Assembly (NCBI GenBank): GCA_964432875.1
Contig: CAYSPJ010000169.1
Location: forward strand, 1-8,849
DNA length: 8,849 nt
Reading direction: 5' to 3'
DNA from: JACJYE01 sp964432875
GTDB lineage: Bacteria; Bacteroidota; Bacteroidia; Chitinophagales; Saprospiraceae
Shown: positions 5,224 to 8,849 of the stretch, piece by piece
How the letters are laid out: each line of letters starts with the position of its first letter
Position numbering within the stretch: position 1 is the stretch's first letter
The notes under the pieces: generated by a model
The model's database searches: none
The model's input: only the letters and a program-made list of their open reading frames with translations
Told to the model about the DNA's origin: nothing
Made by a program: the position numbers and the translations under genes

Positions 5224-6687
5224 ATGACCAAGCCCGAACCGCTTACGACCCAACCGATGAAATCCCAACTCGTGCTGCCCGGCCAGTTTGAGCCCACTGA
5301 GCACTGGTACGCCAAAGCGCTGAATGCGACCATCCACCCGATGATCGCTTTTTTCCTGCACCTGGGCGAAGACCGCATCATCAAGCGTTACTGCCATCTG
5401 CACCCTAAGGTAAAGGAAGGCACCTTGCGTGAGATGCTCACCTACAAGCCCAAACACTTCATCTGGGCTGGTGCTGACCTGATGCACGTAACCAACGAAG
5501 AAGGCAAACGCCAGATGGTAGTTATCGAGAACAACTCTTGCCCCTCGGGCCAGAAGTCCATGCCGCTGCTAGACGACAACCAGGAGCAGGGCGGCTACCG
5601 CCTGCTCATGGAGCGTACCATTAAACCCCAAATCAAGGCCCGCAAGCGGATGCCGGGAGAACTGGCCGTCATCTACGACAAAAACCCCATGGAGGCCCTG
5701 GGCTACGCCCGCGCAATGGCCGATGCCTTCGACGAGCCTGTCCACTATACTTCGTTCTACCACAATGATGCCAACCCCAACATCCGCTTCGAGGACGGGG
5801 TAATGTTCGTCCGGAACGCCGCGCAGGAATGGCATCCCGTGCGCGCAGCCTTTCGCTACCTGACCCAGCGCCCCTGGACGCGGCTGCCGATCCACTCCCG
5901 CACGCCGATTTTCAACCCCACTGTCGCCTGCTTGGCCGGCGGGCGCAATAAGATGTTAGCTTCTAAAGCTTACAACCTCTTCAATGCCGAATTAGAAGGC
6001 AGCGGCATGGAGATACTCACCCCCGAAACCATCTGGGATGTGAGCAAGGAGGAAATCCCTCTCTGGGTGCGCAAGCTAGGCGGGCAAGCCGTCATCAAAA
6101 ACCCCTACAGCAATGCTGGCCAGGGCGTCTTTACCATCGTCAACGAAAGAGAGCTCGACGCTTTTATGGAGCAGGACTTCCACTACGAGCGCTTTATTGT
6201 ACAAAGCCTCATTGGCAACTACAACTGGAGCTCTACCAGCAGCCGGGGTAAGCTCTACCATATCGGCACCGTACCCAGCACGCAGGGCAATACCTACGTG
6301 GCCGACCTGCGCATGATGGTCAGTGCTACCGAAGAAGGCATCCGTCCGCTCTGCATCTATGCCCGCCGCGCCGCCTTACCCCTGGCCGACCACATCGAAG
6401 CTGGCGCCAATTCCTGGGATATGCTGGGCACCAACCTCTCCATTAAAGAGGATGGCAATTCCTGGGGCTCCGACACCAACCGCCTGATCCTCATGGACCG
6501 CCGTGATTTCAACAAAATGGGTATTGGACTGGATGACCTCGTCGATGCTTATATCCAAACGGTGCTCTCGATGATCGCCATCGACAAAATCGCCGAGATG
6601 CTCTTCAATAGCAAAAACCGCTTCCGCTCCCGCCTCTTCCGCTCACTGGACGATGATCAGGCGCTGATTGATGAGCTGATGATGTGA
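5224..6687 (+). CDS. Uncharacterised protein with ATP-grasp-like motifs, possible ligase
   Basis: This 487-residue protein is probably soluble and cytoplasmic, with no signal peptide or membrane segment. I do not recognise a named family. Several blocks look conserved: VIENNSCPSGQKSMP (100-114), CLAGGRNKMLASKAY (236-250), AVIKNPYSNAGQGVF (289-303), YERFIVQSLIG (321-331) and VADLRMMV (359-366). Lys292 followed by a Gly/Asn-rich loop, then the E-x-FIVQ strand and a D-x-R segment, resembles the nucleotide-binding half of ATP-grasp ligases. The early E-x-N (Glu102, Asn104) before a Cys-Pro-Ser-Gly turn recalls the metal ligands of circularly permuted ATP-grasp enzymes such as glutathionylspermidine synthetase. 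If so, it would join a carboxylate to an amine or thiol using ATP; the substrate is unknown. A second Met at codon 12 (5257) is a possible start. It sits between pabC and fhs, but the gaps on both sides leave shared function unproven. Confidence 0.7.
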   Translation: MTKPEPLTTQPMKSQLVLPGQFEPTEHWYAKALNATIHPMIAFFLHLGEDRIIKRYCHLHPKVKEGTLREMLTYKPKHFIWAGADLMHVTNEEGKRQMVVIENNSCPSGQKSMPLLDDNQEQGGYRLLMERTIKPQIKARKRMPGELAVIYDKNPMEALGYARAMADAFDEPVHYTSFYHNDANPNIRFEDGVMFVRNAAQEWHPVRAAFRYLTQRPWTRLPIHSRTPIFNPTVACLAGGRNKMLASKAYNLFNAELEGSGMEILTPETIWDVSKEEIPLWVRKLGGQAVIKNPYSNAGQGVFTIVNERELDAFMEQDFHYERFIVQSLIGNYNWSSTSSRGKLYHIGTVPSTQGNTYVADLRMMVSATEEGIRPLCIYARRAALPLADHIEAGANSWDMLGTNLSIKEDGNSWGSDTNRLILMDRRDFNKMGIGLDDLVDAYIQTVLSMIAIDKIAEMLFNSKNRFRSRLFRSLDDDQALIDELMM

Positions 6688-6783
6688 TGGGGGGCAAGAG
6701 AAACTGTCTCGGATGCAGCCAGCACCAACCTTAGTTTTGCTGCTTCTCCCCGATCGGCCCTCGGGCTGAAAATACCATGCCCC

Positions 6784-6813
6784 AAAAAAAAGGCCACGCT
6801 CTGCAGCATGGCC
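6784..6813 (-). terminator. Hairpin with U-run on the minus strand
   Basis: GGCCA (6792-6796) pairs with TGGCC (6809-6813), and inside a C/A mismatch GCT pairs with AGC around a CTGC loop. Eight A residues (6784-6791) precede it on the plus strand, so a transcript of the minus strand would have a hairpin followed by U8. No minus-strand gene ends here. It may be half of a formerly bidirectional terminator for the ATP-grasp-like gene, since the plus-strand side now lacks a T-run. Confidence 0.35.
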
Positions 6814-6894
6814 ATCACTTATTGGACTAGTATGAAAAAACTCTGCCATATAAACCTGCTTTTTTGAAAAAATGTTGCATTTATCTGCGACGAT

Positions 6895-6925
6895 TTTGCT
6901 CGTTTCCGACTAACTGACTATTTTG
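6895..6925 (+). promoter_or_regulatory. Possible promoter of fhs
   Basis: TTTG at 6895-6898 and TATTTTG at 6919-6925, 20 bases apart, approximate the Bacteroidota -33 and -7 elements. The -7 box is one base short of the TAnnTTTG consensus. It is about 75 bases upstream of the fhs ATG, giving a leader of roughly 65 bases. Confidence 0.3.
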
Positions 6926-6967
6926 CCAGCTTAACGGCGCGCTCTGCCCGGCAAAAGGAGCTGGCAA
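6923..6967 (+). promoter_or_regulatory. Perfect 9-bp inverted repeat in the fhs leader
   Basis: TTGCCAGCT (6923-6931) and AGCTGGCAA (6959-6967) are exact reverse complements around a 27-base GC-rich loop. The left arm overlaps the putative -7 box. This fits either an operator for a dimeric regulator or, if transcription starts further upstream, a leader hairpin. The use is inferred; the symmetry is seen. Confidence 0.4.
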
Positions 6968-6998
6968 GCCTAACCAAATTTTTAAAATACAACACAAA

Positions 6999-8669
6999 AT
7001 GAAGACTGACATTGAAATCGCACAAGCAGCTACCTTACTCGACATCAGTGAAATAGCCGCCCAACTGAACATCCCGGAAAGCCAGCTGGAGCGCTACGGC
7101 CGCTACAAGGCTAAGCTCCCGCTATCGCTCATCAACCTGGAAGCGGCCCGCCGCAGCAAGCTCATCCTGGTGACGGCCATCTCCCCCACCCCAGCCGGGG
7201 AGGGTAAGACCACTATTTCCATCGGCCTGGCGCAGGGGCTTTGCCGCATCGGCAAGCGGGCTGCGGCGGTGCTGCGCGAGCCTTCTCTCGGGCCGGTATT
7301 CGGCATCAAGGGCGGCGCAACGGGCGGCGGCCATTCGCAGGTGCTGCCGATGGAAGACATCAACCTGCACTTCACCGGCGATTTCGCCGCCGTGGAAAAA
7401 GCCCACAACCTGCTCTCTGCCCTCATCGACAACAACTTGCAGAACAAGAAATTCAGCCTCAATATCGACCCCCGCACAGTGGCCTGGAAACGCTGTATGG
7501 ATATGAACGACCGCTCTTTGCGCAAGATGGTCATCGGGCTGGGCGGCACCACCGGCGGGGTGCCCCGCGAGGCGGGCTTCGACATCACGGCGGCCTCTGA
7601 AATCATGGCCATCCTCTGCCTGAGCGAGAGCTTGAGCGACCTCAAGCGCCGCTTGGGCAATATCTTTGTCGGCTTCACTTACGACCGCCAGCCCATCTAC
7701 GCCCGCGACCTGAAAGCCAACGGCGCTATGGCGGCCCTGATGAAAGACGCCATCAAGCCCAATCTGGTACAGACCCTGGAGGGCACCCCTGCCATCCTGC
7801 ACGGCGGCCCCTTCGCCAACATCGCCCAGGGCACCAATACCGTATTGGCCACCCGCATGGGCCTGAGCCTGGCCGATTATGTGGTTACCGAAGCTGGCTT
7901 CGGCGCCGACCTGGGTGCCGAAAAATTCCTCGATATCAAATGCCAGAGCGCGGGCTTGTCGCCCAATGCCGTGGTGCTGGTGGCTACCGTGCGCGCCCTG
8001 AAATACCACGGCGGCGCTGCCCTGTCCAACCTTAAAGAACCGGACCCCGCGGCGGTAGAACGCGGCATGGAAAACCTGGAGAAACACCTGGAGAATATCC
8101 AGGGCTTCGGCCTGCCCCCGGTAGTAGCCATGAACCGCTTCATCACCGACAGCGATGAGGAGCTGGCGGTCATCAAACGGCGCTGCGAAAGCAAAGGCGT
8201 ACCGGTGGCGCTGGCCGATGCCTGGGAAAAGGGCGGCGCCGGTACCGAAGCCCTCGCCCAAGCCGTTGCAGCGGCGGCCGACAAGCATCAAACGCCCTTT
8301 AAGCCGACCTACGACTGGGCTCAGCCGGTAGAGGAGAAAATCAACGCCATCGCCACCAAGATTTACGGCGCCGATGGAGTAGAATATACCGCTAAAGCGA
8401 AAACGGACTTGCGCAAGATCGAACGCCTCGGGCTGCAGGGCCTGCCGGTCTGTATCGCCAAGACGCAAAAATCCCTCTCCGATAACGACGCTTTGCTGGG
8501 CCGGCCCCGCAATTTCAACATCACCGTCAGAGAGATCGAAATCGCCGCTGGCGCGGGCTTCCTCGTCCCTATTACCGGGGAGATCATGCGCATGCCCGGC
8601 CTGCCTGCTCAGCCGGCCGCCGAGAATATCGATATCGATGATGAGGGGAATATTACAGGTTTGTTTTAA
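6999..8669 (+). CDS. fhs: Formate-tetrahydrofolate ligase (10-formyltetrahydrofolate synthetase)
   Basis: Fhs joins formate to tetrahydrofolate using ATP, giving 10-formyltetrahydrofolate for purine synthesis and other one-carbon reactions in the cytoplasm. The protein is full length (556 residues; the family is about 555-560). The N-terminal domain has the P-loop TPAGEGKTT (64-72) and the family signature REPSLGPVFGIKGGATGGG (93-111). Further conserved blocks are VIGLGGTTGGVPREAGFDIT (178-197), ILHGGPFANIAQGTN (266-280), VTEAGFGADLGAEKF (296-310) and VRALKYHGG (331-339). The C-terminus keeps AGFLVPITGEIMRMPGLP. The ATG at 6999 is preferred because the following residues (KTDIEIAQA) match the usual start. 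A 311-base leader region separates it from the gene before, so it is likely its own transcription unit. Its product uses the folate that the upstream pabB-pabC pair helps to make. Confidence 0.97.
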   Translation: MKTDIEIAQAATLLDISEIAAQLNIPESQLERYGRYKAKLPLSLINLEAARRSKLILVTAISPTPAGEGKTTISIGLAQGLCRIGKRAAAVLREPSLGPVFGIKGGATGGGHSQVLPMEDINLHFTGDFAAVEKAHNLLSALIDNNLQNKKFSLNIDPRTVAWKRCMDMNDRSLRKMVIGLGGTTGGVPREAGFDITAASEIMAILCLSESLSDLKRRLGNIFVGFTYDRQPIYARDLKANGAMAALMKDAIKPNLVQTLEGTPAILHGGPFANIAQGTNTVLATRMGLSLADYVVTEAGFGADLGAEKFLDIKCQSAGLSPNAVVLVATVRALKYHGGAALSNLKEPDPAAVERGMENLEKHLENIQGFGLPPVVAMNRFITDSDEELAVIKRRCESKGVPVALADAWEKGGAGTEALAQAVAAAADKHQTPFKPTYDWAQPVEEKINAIATKIYGADGVEYTAKAKTDLRKIERLGLQGLPVCIAKTQKSLSDNDALLGRPRNFNITVREIEIAAGAGFLVPITGEIMRMPGLPAQPAAENIDIDDEGNITGLF

Positions 8670-8670
8670 G

Positions 8671-8702
8671 GGCAAGGGTAAAGGGGCTCAGCCCCCATTG
8701 CC
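8671..8702 (+). terminator. Hairpin directly after fhs
   Basis: GGCAA (8671-8675) pairs with TTGCC (8698-8702), and inside it GGGGC (8683-8687) pairs with GCCCC (8691-8695) around a 3-base loop. It begins one base after the fhs stop codon. There is no T-run after it, so it is a structured transcript end rather than a classical rho-independent terminator. Confidence 0.4.
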
Positions 8703-8777
8703 ATCAGGTTTAGTATTTAACAATTCGTAACCTGCTGACATTATCCCGCCCGAATGTAATGAGGAGAGTCCACCCCC

Positions 8778-8805
8778 GCCCTACGGGCACCCCCGCCAGC
8801 GGGGG
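8778..8805. repeat. Pair of GC-rich hairpins at the right end
   Basis: GCCC-TAC-GGGC (8778-8788) is followed at once by CCCCCG-CCAG-CGGGGG (8790-8805). No open frame with protein-like composition crosses them. Closely spaced GC-rich palindromes such as these are often multi-copy intergenic repeats, which only the whole genome can confirm. The remaining bases to 8849 show nothing recognisable. Confidence 0.35.
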
Positions 8806-8849
8806 AGAATAGCCGCATCTTTAGTTTTCAGGGCGTTAGGCTTTGAAAC

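Larger units (their letters stand above)
6688..6998. other. Intergenic region with hairpins and leader of fhs
   Basis: There is no gene here. The left part carries a hairpin with an A-run before it (6784-6813). The right part carries a promoter-like pair and a 9-bp inverted repeat ahead of fhs, each listed separately. An AAAGGAG string at 6954-6960 looks like a ribosome binding site, but it is 38 bases from the fhs ATG and has no start codon at a suitable distance. Confidence 0.55.

Noticed and set aside
6999..8669. Possible tetrahydrofolate riboswitch ahead of fhs
   Set aside because: I considered it because of the leader hairpin, but a single 9-bp stem with a 27-base loop does not show the known multi-stem architecture, and that riboswitch is known mainly from Firmicutes.
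7122..8675. Long open frame of 517 codons on the minus strand opposite fhs
   Set aside because: It lies almost entirely opposite a full-length, unmistakable fhs. Antisense openness is expected in GC-rich genes with strong third-position bias, and its translation matches no family I know.

Overview
The window looks like the chromosome of a Bacteroidota bacterium, probably of the Saprospiria type. This rests on inference from several signs: lipoprotein signals of that phylum, a promoter matching its -7 consensus TAnnTTTG, coding starts without Shine-Dalgarno sequences, and the style of the proteins. No rRNA, tRNA or CRISPR array was seen.

Left part (1-3512) is accessory and partly decayed. Bases 1-550 hold no supportable gene and end in a very G-rich stretch. 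Bases about 552-1960 are AT-rich: 22 of 60 bases are G or C at 661-720, against 38 of 60 at 7201-7260. They carry two minus-strand units: an unrecognised lipoprotein gene (629-1309) and the wreck of a FAD-dependent amine oxidase gene (1422-1954). The lipoprotein gene lies between two palindromic elements (552-617 and 1323-1448) that partly resemble integron attC sites, so the island could be a small cassette array without its integrase. Then come a complete minus-strand N-acetylmuramoyl-L-alanine amidase with an SH3-like tail (2138-2998) and a frameshifted relic of an IS4-type transposase (about 3158-3465).

Right part (3513-8669) is dense, GC-rich and all on the plus strand, and its recognisable genes belong to folate and one-carbon metabolism. 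pabB and a pabC-like gene are 9 bases apart and would together turn chorismate into 4-aminobenzoate, with a glutamine amidotransferase (pabA/trpG) supplied from elsewhere. Next is a 487-residue protein with ATP-grasp-like motifs and unknown substrate. Last is a full-length formate-tetrahydrofolate ligase (fhs), which loads formate onto the cofactor that 4-aminobenzoate helps to build. Gaps of 70 and 311 bases, with promoter-like and hairpin sequences, suggest that the last two genes can be transcribed separately.

The last 180 bases hold only GC-rich hairpins. The observations most worth following are the possible cassette structure around the lipoprotein gene and the uncharacterised ATP-grasp-like protein among folate genes.
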